DNA from: Volvox africanus
Taxonomy: Eukaryota; Chlorophyta; Chlorophyceae; Chlamydomonadales; Volvocaceae
Direction of reading: 5' to 3'
DNA: 64,000 nt
NCBI GenBank assembly: GCA_030268105.1
Contig: BSDZ01000079.1
Location: 5,044,001-5,108,000, forward strand
Of the stretch, positions 25,121 to 37,700 are shown piece after piece. Made by a program: the position numbers and the translations under genes. Numbering within the stretch: position 1 is the stretch's first letter; every line of letters begins with the position of its first letter. A model generated the notes under the pieces. That model was not told where the DNA came from. It saw nothing but the letters and a program-made list of their open reading frames with translations, and did no database searches.

Positions 25121-25126
25121 ACAAAA

Positions 25127-25707
25127 ATGGCAGCAGCAACATTTGTGCTCTTGGAGCCTGAGGAGCTCTTATTTCGTGATGTGAAGTTGTCGCAGGTCCG
25201 CTTTTGTAATTTATTGTCCTAATTTGCCGTATATGTCAAATAACTGCTTCTTTTGATGTTTTATTGTATACAGGTTTACTCCCAGACTTTGCGAATAACG
25301 AATACGCTCCGAGGTCCTGTGGAGCTGACCGTGAAGCCTGGAAGCACTGACCGCTACACGGTCTCGCCGACCACTTTACGGTTAAAAGCCGAGGAAACAG
25401 CAGTTTTAGAGATTAGGCTGCGGGTCGTGCGCTTTGCACAGCGACAGAAAGCTGTAGAACAGGGGCATAGGGACGTCTTCCACATCAAGGTACGGCAGTC
25501 CGCACATGCATTAGCAGGGCTAGCGGGTCAAACCGATGCCCATCTTCCATAATCGCAGGGGTCTCACTTTGACCTAAAATTCTATGCGACATTTTGGTTG
25601 TCACCTGAGTCAGAGCAGCCAGTTAAGCCCAAGCCAGGGGCGTCCGCAGCCTTCAACATCACGCAGCCGCGGAGTCGCGTGCAGGAAACAGGGTCGAGTC
25701 CCCATGG
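25127..25707 (+). CDS. Giant gene exons 1-3: MSP/ASH-like domain (aa 1-145)
   Basis: Exons 25127-25195, 25274-25489 and 25559-25707. Exon 1 encodes FVLLEPEELLFRD, the usual first strand of an MSP domain. Exon 2 continues LRITNTLRGPVELTVKPGS and YTVSPTTLRLKAEETAVLEI, matching the family pattern of N-x3-PV-F/L-K-x7-Y-V-P-x3-L-P/K-G-x3-V-V/I. Exon 3 closes with a strand KFYATFWLSPE and a Lys/Pro/Ser-rich linker. The fold assignment is strong by pattern; partner and ligand are unknown. The VAP-type FFAT-binding basic surface cannot be judged by eye. Confidence 0.8.
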
Positions 25708-28700
25708 GTGGGTGGCGTATATTGCACATCGGCATAGGTCTTAGTTACTGCCGGCAGGGGATCAGCTATCCATCGTGCTGACAACCTTACATGGAGTTGC
25801 ATTAGGGCAGCCATTGTTCTTAAAACTCGTAACCCTATATCCAGCGTTTCGCATCCCAACAGTTTACGTGCCCGTATGCCGCAGATCCCCGCCAGCATCA
25901 CCCACCCGCATTCGCAAAGCTGTCACTAAGAGCGTAAGCTTTGCGGAGCCTAGCAGTGCACGTCCCGGCTTTGTGCGCGGCTCAGGTCCCATGGCCTCAA
26001 TAGGCGCCGCTGGACGCGGTGGTCACGGCGCTGCCAGCTGCCACGGCCGTGGCGATACCTTGGGATCTCCGCCTCAGGTGCACAGCAGTCTGCGTCATGC
26101 ATTAGCCGATTTGCAGTCTCCGAAACGAAGTGCTGCCTTTAACGCAATGGAAGCTGGCGCCAAGTACATTCAAAGAAAAGCAATCGACCGGGCAAACTTG
26201 GATAACAGCAACTCAGCTGCTGCAGGTGCTGTGGCAGCGGAGGCAACTATGGCAAAGTTAGGAGCACAGTCAGTGCCTCGTGGCAGCATTAGTGCTTCGA
26301 TCGATTTTGGACAGCTGGCTGCGGGGGCCGCCCATGGCGAAACGACTCACAGGCCGGAACCTGGCATGCCAGCCTATCCAGTTTACGGGCGTGGCTCACT
26401 CACTCTTTCCCTTGATAACCTGCCCCCAAGGGGACCCTCACATTCTTTGCCATCTTCTCCGGGGCCTGAAAAGGCGAGGTCACTGGCCGCAGCTGGCGCG
26501 GCGGTATCCATAGGACGTGGATGTCAACCTACTGACGCGGACAGCGCCATACCTCAGCCACATGTCCTGTCCCGTGGACTGTGGCAGTCTGCCTCAATGC
26601 CTATTCCGCCTGTCCTTCTTGGCGCAAGTACTGTGAGGTCTCACACCAGCTCTCCGGGCCGCGGTGGAAAGCAGCCGTTGGCTGAAGAGGAAGAGCGCCG
26701 CTTCCTGGAGGTGAGCCGCTTTCACTTGAGATATGCCATCGTCGCAAGGCTAAGCAAGGAGAACACGCTATGAACTGGGTTCAACAAGGCCAATCTGCAG
26801 TAGTGCAAGTCCAGCAGGACTCCCGCCTTCCCATACAGTCTGTTTCACACAGTCCAGGTTAGGCCAAGCAAACCTTTGCCCGTCCACCGTCTTTAAGCCA
26901 GTCGTTAAGGTCATAGGGCATGAACGAGTAAGCGGGCGAGCGCCGCAAGCCCCAACATGTACGGTTCACTTTTCGGCCTGGGAGGCAACACATTAGACCC
27001 GGTCACAGCAACCCAGTCATGGCGGATGCGCACTTTTTAGATCGCCGGATGTGCCTGTGGGTTATCCACATTGTCCCTCTCATTTCGTCCGGGGCTTGCG
27101 AGCTTGCGTCTGACATCTTTATTTGACCTCGAAAGCTCTCCCGAGCGTGGGCAACGGAGTTTATCCTCCTTCACAAAAGGAAAACGACCACCAAATGATC
27201 CAGTACTGCTTGATGAAATCTTAGGGGACATTTTCCGGTATGCCGCGCACCGTATCCCCATGGGCAAATCCCCATGGCCCCCTTGTCTTCACCAGGATGA
27301 GGCTCGTGCTGTCGGTTTGCACCTGACACGCGGTAGTATCGAGTCCCTAGATGCCGAGGTGAAGCGGCTTCAGACGATTGCGAAGAGCCCCGTAAAGCTG
27401 GACTCTGCGTCAAGCGGCTCTCCTGGGCTCGCAATAGGACGGGAATCCCCGACTGGATGGCCTGGCGCTGGGCCCGCACGCAGCACTGGCGCACAGCTGC
27501 GTCCGGCAGCAATGCGCACTGGTGGAGATGGAGGCAGCCAGGCATGGCAGGGACCTGAGACGCGGGTGAGCTCAGCTCAGCTCAGCTCAGGAGTTAAGGG
27601 CATAGGGGCCGGCAGCAGCGGAAATTTCTCACCTGCCGGACTGGACAGCCAGTCTGCAAGGATGCAGGTTGGGACGGAGAGGACCGGCAGCTTTATGTCG
27701 GAGACAGAGATCCGTCGATGCGCAAGCCAGGAGGTTGCGGACGGGACGCGGAGACAGGGGCACTATGTTGGGAGCACCACCGCGTTGCCACGACAACCCA
27801 GTGTGCAGGAATCCATCGATGGGCCTTATCCTCGTAGGGTACGTCCAAAATTCGGTACAGTATACGGACTGACCCAAAGGAAGTACGTACAATTGGGTTG
27901 GGCTGAGACCTTTGGCAAGGCGCGAATTGACCATTGGCAAGGAAATGTACCATTCCAGTGCGTTCTTGAAGCACGACTAAGGAGCATATCTGTGAAGCTT
28001 CAGCAGTGGGGTCTGACTTTCTCAATGAAAATCGTTACGGTCGGATGGATTCGACAGGGATCGTCAGTGGTCCCAGCCCAGGAGAGGATCATTACCCAAT
28101 CCTTACCCCAGTGGGGCCGTGTGCATGGAGATGGGCTTGGGAAACAGCCTTGCATCATCGCAGGGCAGGGGGATTTTTTTGCGGAATCCATGTGGCCTTG
28201 GCGCAGCAAGCTAGACCCTCATAGATGGTGAGGAGTGCATCACGCATCGCCCACACTCCACACAACAGTCAGGTCCAAGGGAAGCCCAGCCAAGCTCCCT
28301 GGAGCTCAAGCTCAAGCTGCAGGCCATGGAGCGCCAGCAGGCGTCCATGCGGCGAACGATCGAGCAGCAACAAGAGGTCTTGAAGGACAAGAGCAGCTTG
28401 CTGGAAGTGCTCCAGGACCAGCTCAAGGTGGGTTAACCAAGAACCAACCGGACAGAGCGGTGTGAGCTGCACCAGGCATCCCGTCTTCACTGGTACTTGC
28501 CGATGTCCTATATTTCCTGGTAGGTATGTATGTCCATACATGTCAGGGCAGATCGCAAATGAGACGTGGCGAAGTGCAAGCCTTATACTGCCTTGGCAAC
28601 GTTGTGCGTAATGTTGCACTTGGTGAGGAGACCCTAAACCCCAACCCTGGTTTTTGTTACGTCCGTCCATGCTCAGGGTGCTCAGGCGCAGCTGAGGGTG

Positions 28701-31700
28701 CAGGCAGCAAATCGGTCAGGTGAGTGATTGCCAGTGGGTATCTGTTGCCGCATTCTTCTAACGCTGTCCAGCAGCAGCAGCAGCGTAGCAACGCTGTCTT
28801 GCAGGTTCGCCACCGGGCTCTCCGACGGTGCCGCTGGGATCTATCGTACCGACAACCGGAGCAACCGGAGGGAACAAGAGACTCGTCCGCATCGCCGCTT
28901 ATATTGGAACGCACACCCGCTCTTGGCCTGACCGCAGATTCTCCAGCGGCTAAGATTGCTGAAGAGCGCAGTGCGTTAGCGCGCGAACGAGACTCCCTGA
29001 TGACGCGCTTAGCAGACGTGGAGGCTGACCTGGCCACCAGCCGGGAAGAAGCGTCGGCGCTTCGACGGCTGCAGCTCGAGCTGCAGTCCCGACACCCGGA
29101 GGTGACCCGTGCCGTGGAGGCCGCAATCATGCGGGAGCAAGCCTTGCAGGAGGAACGGAACCGAAAGGTAAGTATTAAGCTCTGATTTACGCTTGACATT
29201 CGTGTTTTGCGCTTTCAGGTCCCTCGGTATCGTCATGCCAGCTTGTGTTTTGGCATGCACTGGATCTTCCTGGCGCACCGTCGCCCTTCCATCCGTACCC
29301 GTGTTTTAAGTTATTGGTTTCATTAAGCACTGGTTGGGCTTTACGTACTTTCCCTGGTAAGGTTTTGAAGGTTGCCTTTAGCCCCCATGTTGTGCACAGG
29401 CGCTGGAGCTGCTAGTGGCCAAGGACGCCGGCATCAAGGAACTCGAAGACCAAGTAAAAGAGCTGCACGAGCGGAATTTGGAGCTGCACCAGCGCGTCCA
29501 GACAGCGGAAACGCAGGTGAGCTCTCCGGGGCGATGGATCTATTGGCATGTAGCACAAGTTGTAGCATTGACAAAGGCTATTCCGGGTTGTAGCGCACAA
29601 GCGCAGGCTCTTTTTTTACACACATCGCTGTTGGCCTGCCTGCCCATGAATGAATAACATCCCTACGGACCAAATGCCCCGAGTCCATGTGCCTTGGCCG
29701 CCTCACGTGTCGCATCAGCCCGTCTGGAATGAGGCCCATCCGATCAGTCAACCACCGGTATCGTACCAACTCCATTAACGAAATAGCCACTTCCCGGTGC
29801 GGCCCCCTTCCGCACGCAGGTTAGGAGCTTGATGCAGGCGAAAGAAGCGCTTGTGGAAACAGCACAGCGCGATCGGCAGCACGCCGACAACATCATCGTA
29901 AGTGCCGTGGCGCTGACTCACTCGCTTGGTTCCATAGTACCTCGGCTTTACCAGGGGCTCATTAAGAGATATATTCGTTCAATGACCTTCGGCTCAATAT
30001 TCCCCCTATCTACGCTGGCTTATCGGCAAGTGACGGAAAGCTCGCTGACATTTTCTGTACCGGTTATAAACTTCCTCCCTTCCTAAACCTCTTCCGAACC
30101 CGAGGCTAATCTGGAGAGTCGCCTGGCCGCTGGTGAGGTCCTTAACTTGGAGCTAGCAGCGGCGCAGGAGCGTGCTGTGCTGGCGGAGACGCGTGTGGCG
30201 GAGATGGAGCGGCGTCTGGCGGTCGCGCAGCAGCGGGTCCTGGAGGCGGAAGCCCGCGAGAACGACGTTGATGGGGCTTGTCGACAGTTGCCGCTGCAAC
30301 ACCGCGGCGAGCATATAGCCACATCTGTTACGGATGCTCATAGCCAGCAGGTGGTTCAAAACCTTCCTTCTTATGAACCCCAAGATGCCTATCTCCAGCA
30401 GGAAGGTTATCATCATATTGGGTAGCATTAGTTCCTTGCCAATACCTGGGGCATAGTTGCTGGTTGAATGAACCGCTGCACAGTGGATATAGCGGGGCAC
30501 AGGCTTGACTAATCCTTTCCCAGCTTTGAAGGGAATTGAAAGCCCTCGTGTCTTCCTGGCTTTCAGGTTGCTGAGCTGGAAGCCAGGATTGCGGACTTGA
30601 TGGCGGAGCTTTCCCGGTCGCAAGGTCCTACGCCGGTGCCGGAGGCTGCCGACAGTCAGAAGCACGGCCGGGGCAATCCAGATGCATCAGGTGGTCGCTT
30701 TGCTAGGGGCTTTTTTTATGCAAGCGTGATACCCGGCTACATACTCGCCATTGCGCACGACTGTACCTTGTGATTCGTGACTGCCCTCGATACTGATGCT
30801 GCAACGACCCGCATACTGGTAGGTGCTAAGTTGGCAGATACCCGCGCCCTTACAGGTTTGGAGGCAGCGAACGCGAAGCTGGAAGGGGAAGTGCAATCCT
30901 TGAGGCGTCAGCTGTCAGCTTCAGCGCAGGCTGCCAAAGGTGCGTACGGTGTAGTACAGATGAACATGTACTCTATTAGGTTCAGTGGAGATATACGGAT
31001 ATAGAGGTTCCTCTATTGTAATAGGTGAAAATCTGACGGCACAGGTATTATACTGTTTAAGATGTACAGGTGGTGTGAAGCAAATTAAGAGGCAGGAAGG
31101 CGACAGTACGATGTCGCACTGGCGTGTCCATATTTGCAGCTTTTCGTTCGCTTTTGGAACATCGTGACTGGCTCTTTCATCTTGACAAGCCACGCGCTAG
31201 AGGCATGCGCACATTGCTCTAGAGGCGCACATGTCGAGGTAAAGACGTGCATTGCTAAAGACTTCTCCGAGAAGACCGACCGAAGACGTATCCACTTGAC
31301 CCCATCGGATTTGAGCTTGGAGATGAACCCAGAGACAAAACCCCGCAGAGCGTGCATGGGGGCAAGTTGAGCTGGATCGTCTGCGCAAGGTAGTTTCGGA
31401 GCGCAACGTCGAAGTGGCGGAGCTGACGTCACAGATCGAGGTCCTCAGGGCCCGGCTTGAGTCCATAGCAGTTACAGTACCAGCTGCAGGTGACGGTTAT
31501 AAAACTGATGACGCCACGTCATCTGCACGTACTCCATCAAGGGCACTTAGAAGGCGTGCGTCTGAAGTTCTAGTGTCCCCAACACGGGGCCGGCTGCAGC
31601 AGCAGCAAGGGCAACAGTCTGGCCGAGGCCGGTCCCGCTCCCAGGAGTGTGATGAACGGGCAGTCCTTGACGACGTCCAGGCGGCTGTAGTGGAACGCTT

Positions 31701-34700
31701 AAGGAAGCAGCTGGCGAAGAGTGAGGCCGCGTTGCGGGCCTCACAGGAGCGTCTCTCCCTGATGGAGGCACGGGCTGCGGTCGCGCAGAAGACTGCCGGC
31801 AAGGGTAAGAAGTCTTCAGACCTGCAAACCGCGGTGCACCGCACTGCCCTAATGTCTTCTCCTTCACCTTCGCCACTTCACCGACTTCCGTCGTGATTTC
31901 ATAGTCACCACAGATCACCGAAAATATTTATGTCAAATTGTAGTCAATTGTGTCAAAGTGTTTCAAGGAAGATCTCTGTTGAGTCTCTTGTAACAATTTC
32001 GGAATATCAATGGGCCTTTTCGACTCATCACTCCATCGCCGGATCACTCCACAGGCGAACAGGAATTGCAGACCGTGCAGCGCAGCATGGTCGGGTCTGT
32101 CCTGGAACAGCAGCGCTTGCAACAAGAGCTGGAAAGCGCACGCGCGACAGCCGCCAGGTTGAACAGCCGGATCAGCGACCTCGTGCAGGCGGAGCAGGTA
32201 GGTATGGATCATCGCTCTCACTTGATGGGTGGAAGTATGGGTGGAATCCCCACCGCCGGCTCCGGAACCGGCCCGGGCCTTCGGGTCATGTATGTGCTGC
32301 TTATGCCCTAGTGTACAAGTGCAGGACGGTGTGAACGCCAGAACGGTGTCGTCGCCCTGGAAGGCCTAATGCCCTCACGCCAAGACTCTGAACATCTCTA
32401 CGGCTGCACAGGTCGCACGTGCCGAGGTGGACACTGCGAAGGCCAAGCTTGCACAGCTTCAGGTAAAATTTTTACATGTGTGTATGGATCTGTGCGTGGG
32501 TGTGCGTCCCGGCCTGCGAGCCGCCCGACAAACTTACTCCGCCTTGGAGATGGTGTCGATCGGCTGGTTGCCTCACTTCGACGCAGACACACACATATAC
32601 ACATTTCCTCGGCCCTTGCTAGTACCAACCCTTTGCCAATCAGGAGCTCAACCCCTATAAAAAGACCTCCTCCGGTGATGGGTTTATATCTCAGTGTTTT
32701 TTTAGTTTGCGTAGTGGTTCAAACGCATCTACACTCTTTTCACCCTGTTGACTTTGCGGACACTCTGATATCCGTTACACCCTAACTATTTTCAGGAGCT
32801 GCACACGTCCGAGACCTTAGGGCTCCAGGGGCGCCTCCATCGTCTTGCCGACCACGTGGCCGCAACGCAGCCTGAGGTGAAAGGGTTTTGTTTACCGAAT
32901 AATGATACATGCTGATCGGAATCTATGGCTGAATTCTCAGCCTGCATGGCGGCGGCCACAAACTGTTGGGAGTCGCCTCCGCAGCCCATCCGAAGCCCCC
33001 GGGGTTGTCACTTTACCTCGTGTGCATCGTCCAAGGCCACCTTCCTTTCGCCTCAGAGAGGCTGTTTTTACCGTCCCCTGCCTCTAAGTTTATGAGGGTT
33101 CGCATATTAGCTTTTTTCCCTCGGTGTTGCCTTTGCTGTCCCCTCGGCGATGAGATTCATCTAACTGTGTGTGTCCGGTGCCCTTACTTCCAGGTGCTTC
33201 AGGTGCTGTTAGGGCCAGAGTACATATCCATGATGTCGCTACCTGCGACGGACGCTGAGGGCTCACGATTGAAGTTAGAAACGGGCGCGACGGCAGGTGG
33301 CCCTGATATGCAGCGGCGGCGCCACATGGCAGGCAGTCCTGAAACCGCGCTCTGCAGAGAGCGGGAGTTGGAGAAGGCGGTCGAGACTGCTGAGACTGCA
33401 GTGGCGGTGATGCAAGACCGCCTTCTGTCTGCTTTGAAGGCAGCTGCGGATGCGGAAGAAGAGGCTTCTCGCGTGCGGCGGGAGGCCGAGTGGGAACGCG
33501 ACCGGCTGGAGGCTGAGGTGGGTCTTTGACAGGTCTAAGCTCTAAATTATTGTAACGAATTATTATTGTTTCTTGTTTAGAGCGTTGATTATCCATACTA
33601 CTCGCTCCGGTGGATTCGTGCCAGAAGCGTTGCCTGAACAAGACTGAAGGCAACAACCCACACCAGCTTCTCACCTCGGGTTATTACCTACCTACTCGTG
33701 GAATATTGCGCTTGTTTGCGCCACCTATGTTCCTCCTGACGAGAGTTTAGATTGCCTTCGCTGCGTCTGTGGGCTTTGGTTGTTGCTGTACTGTCGAGAA
33801 TCCCTTCTGTGAGATCCCCGACCTGGTTGTTGTTGCTTCTCTTTCTTCTTGCAGCTTCGAACAGCCCGAGAGGATGGCACCCTGCGCATCCGGAACTTAG
33901 AGGAGGCCGTCGCGCGGCTCAGTGCCCGTGGTGGTGATGCAGCGCAGGCCATGGCGCGATCTATCGCTGAAGCCGATGCGGCTTCCCGAAGAGAGTCACG
34001 CCTGCGGTCGGAGCTGGGGCTGGCGCAGCAGGCCGCCCAGAGGGCGAATGCACAAGCGGCGGAACTCAGGTACTGCCAGAGGGATGCTTCCGGAGGCCTA
34101 AATACGTAAGGGACCTGCCAAAGCTCCCCATAATCCGGATAGCGTTTTGAGCGCTGCTCGATTGCGGCGTGCCGTGAAAAAACCTCTCCCTTGGGTACCG
34201 TAGGGTTAGCGGCTTTGTAAGGTGTAGGCCCAACGCCTTCGTGCTATGCAAGACGACTGTTAAAAGGATCACTGTTAAAAGGATCAACGACTTGCGCTCG
34301 CTGTGGATACCGTCAGGTAGCTGCACGTAGGTATGCATGCATTGGCAAAGTGACTCTCGCATGCATGGACGTGGAACTCGCAGGCTACAGCTCCGGGACT
34401 GCGAACAAGCCCTTCGGGAAGCTCACGTCTACGGAGGGCTGCTGCAACAGGTCGAGACAGCAGAGGCGGTTCAGTCCGGTAAACGCGCGCAGCGCCCGTG
34501 GGTTCAAATGAAGGGGTCCATTGTTTTGGCTACACTTCGCCCTGCCGCGGCTAACATAGCTATAGGAAGTGCAAGCTTGTTACTGCATGGTAAGCAAGCT
34601 GTTCACACCGAAAATGTGTATGTGGTCAGGTCGGTTGAGTAGACGTGGAGGCAGCCACAACGGCGCAGCCTCAGCTTTCGCTCAGGGCCTCAGCCAGGAA

Positions 34701-37700
34701 GTGGAGGAGAGACTTGCACAGCAAGCGATGGAGCTGGTGCGGAGACAGCAAGTGAGTAAATGCCTCTTTTATCACTTTTATCTCAAAAGCTGTGAAAGCT
34801 GTTTGAACGTGTTGGACATGTGCCGGAGTGGGGCGCAGATGGAATGATGGACAGGGCGTTGTGCCACTAAAAAAAGACATCCCTGTCCTCCCCTAGGATT
34901 TTGTCCCGCTTGGCTACTTTCCATACTATGCAAAGAGCGGCGCAATTCTGCATTGGCTTTGTCCATACCCGGCGCTGTTAAGGGTTTTCCGATTATCCCT
35001 CCACTGATCTTCGCGTAAGCAGCGCTGACCAGACCCTTGACCTTCTGCATCTTTTCCGTCTGGATCCCCTAGGTGATTGCCCGGCTTGTGGATGTGGCCG
35101 AGCGGGCGCAAGCTGAGGCGGCGGACTTGCAGACTGAGCTCAACTCGTTGAAGCAGGTGCTCGAAGAGGACACTCATTAGACTGCTCCAAAATTGTGTTA
35201 CTTGTGTCATGCATTTGTACTTGGGTCCGGGCACCTAGCTTTCGCGGCTTAGTTTATTTGCTTTCGCGCACTTGTATCCTTGTATCGTAGAACTTGCAGC
35301 GTAGTGTGCCACGTCGGCCTCGCAATCAAGGCTTGTGCTTCCCTCCTTAAGACGCATGATTGTTTCCCAAGTGTAGGCGATGCCTGATCCAAAGCAACAT
35401 CTCCATATACAGTATGCGGAGGTCCAGCGTCATCTGGGTGCTACAGAAGCGGAACTGCGGGCGTGCAGGCACGTTAGTTACGACCGGTTAAGGGCATGCG
35501 AACCGTGGGTCGCGCAGACGTCTGGCCTGGCCGCACGTATCACCATCTCAATCCTCGTCCTCCTCATCCCTGGCTGTCCTCGGTGATCTCCAGAGACCAC
35601 TGACGCTCGCTCGTTGGTTTCAGTCTTTCATGAGTCACGATATCTGTCTCAATATCACCCCGTTGGCCGACTTTGTTTTTATTACACTGTACCTTCATAC
35701 GGTTAAGGCAACAGCTTTACGCAAGCTAGCCTGCCCCTTGCCAGAAAGCGTTTGCCGGCACCTTGGCATCTTTGCCGCAGAGATGCCAAGTCTGCCTGTG
35801 AACTCGAGCTGGTGCGTCTGCAACAGCAACTGGCGGAGAGGACCAGGGAGATGGATGCAATATCCGAGCGCCTTGCGGAATGTGAGCGGGAGGTCGCAGC
35901 TAAGGAGGAGGCCGCAACACGCAAGGCGGTGGAGGTAAGAGCGCCCGGGGCAGAGCGTCACGTAAAAGCCGGGCCGCAGTCGCGCCCCACGCCTTGGGGT
36001 TAGGTGCGAGGACGGAACTGGAGGCGGCATACACCCTTCCCGGCTGCCTGTGTTGCAAGTCGTTTGCCCGAGCGAAGGCTTGACGATCTTTTCGGGTTTG
36101 TTACCCAATATGTGAAACATTCAACAATTCTACTGCTAGGCCTGACGTCGAGGGAACCATATGATCCGGCATCCGTTCCCACCTCTCCCCTTCGAAGGTG
36201 TAATTACCCGTAATATTCCCCTAAAAATTCGAAATGCAGCATTTCCTACAGATGTTGACCCAAGATATATAAATACAATGTGCAGGCCCCAAGTACTAAA
36301 AGTTTCCTTTTGAGTCGTTTTGGTTATGGCAGTGAATCCCATATGGACTTTGTCTTCAGGTCCGCGGAGCGATGAGCAAGGAAGTGGCGCTGCTAAGTCG
36401 CCGAGCGGCAGAAGCGCAGAGGGCGGGGGATGAGGCAGAAGCCAGGGCGCGAGAGCTTGACACGCAGTTAGGCAACCTGCGGGCAGAGCTTGCCGAGGCT
36501 CGGGTAGGGCCGAGCTCCATCCAGGCTTTGTAGTGCTCACATGCATGTAGGGGGTTGGTTGAGCCCACATGCGTCCATAGGAGCTGATGGCATATGCCTC
36601 CGGGGGTTGAGTAGAGATGATAGTTGCTCACGGCATCACTTGAAGTTAAGCCGATGGTACATTACCGAACAAGTTATCGAACTACCATACCAGAAGCCAG
36701 AAACACACCGGACACACCCAACCTGCAGGAGATCACTCACCCGCTATTACGGTTATGTTAATCAAACTTGAGCAAACTCAGCTTGAGAAGAATCAAAGCA
36801 CATGCGTCCTAAAGGTGCAACGCCGTTTTGGTGTTGGCACGCAGTCGGAGCTCGAGGCTCAGGCAACAGAGGTACGGCAGGTCCGTCTCAAGGCCCGCGA
36901 GGAGAAGAGGGCGGTGGAGGAGGCCGCCCGGCAATCGAAAAGGTGCGCTGTGCGAACTACCACCTGATGTTTAAGGGGGTCGTTGCAAGCAAGTTTAGGA
37001 CAGCAGACCCAGGTAGATGTAGACGTGGGGCTTTAAGTAACCCTGACACTATATTGCTCATGGTCCTATGCCACAATACTCACAATCATGAGCACTTGCA
37101 CCATTGGGGTCTCAGGTCCTGGTGGTGCCCTCCTTATGCACTGCTGCTGATGCAGGGCTGCTGATCTTGCGAAGCATGAGGCCCAAGAAAGGCGCGCACA
37201 GCTGGCCATTATGATGGAAACCATTGAGGTGCTGCAGGTTAGTAAGTCCGACACGGCGGCATGCTGTCCCGTTCCCGTTTATGTGCTTCAGGGATCCTCC
37301 CTAAATGGCAAGGTTCCCTTCCTTCGGGATGCTAGTAACGTTTCAAGGAACGAGGCAAGTAATATGCAGAGGACAATCCAGGCAGGCTTCTCTGCTTCTT
37401 GTAAAGAAGCCTGTCCGTTGGTCCGCTATCACGTCACCTCGGGGCGCTGAGAGGGAATCCGCGTTTCTACGATGTCCGCGGAGCTCGTGAAGGAAACCCA
37501 CTTCAAGGCATAGTAGTCGAATTACTCTTAGCCTACGGCCAGTGCCTCCGCCTCTGCCTCCCATCACCAACGCCACCGTCTTGACCCGTACCCATGCGCC
37601 TGGTAAATCGCTATGGTCCCGTGGTCACAGGCTGGCAACCCTGGTGAGCGCGAGCAGCGCATTGTATCACTGACGGCGCAACTCTCGGCGCTGGCTACAC

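Larger units (their letters stand above)
20707..25126. other. Region upstream of the GT49 exons and of the giant gene
   Basis: It probably holds the missing 5' exon(s) of the GT49 gene, the divergent promoters and repeats. Minus-strand open frames at 22538-22173, 23801-23472, 24428-24129 and 24718-24488, and a plus-strand frame at 23603-23806 with splice-like ends, have no recognisable domain and were not called as exons. Repeat family A copy 1 lies at 23024-23284. A minus-strand ATG at 25028 opens a frame with a strong hydrophobic run (SIIITASVMLLIYYAGG), a candidate type II signal anchor for the GT49 enzyme. Confidence 0.4.

Noticed and set aside
25775..25884. Open frame upstream of giant-gene exon 4 suggesting a separate ORF starting at 25775
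   Set aside because: The region before 25885 is intron-like and ends in a good GCCGCAG acceptor. The split codon joins exon 3 to exon 4 as GG|A TCC in frame.
28806..28937. Longer form of exon 8 using the acceptor before 28806 (frame GSPPGSPTVPLGS)
   Set aside because: It fits the incoming phase, but that frame reaches a stop shortly after 28937 and I found no convincing donor before it. The acceptor at 28938 joins cleanly.
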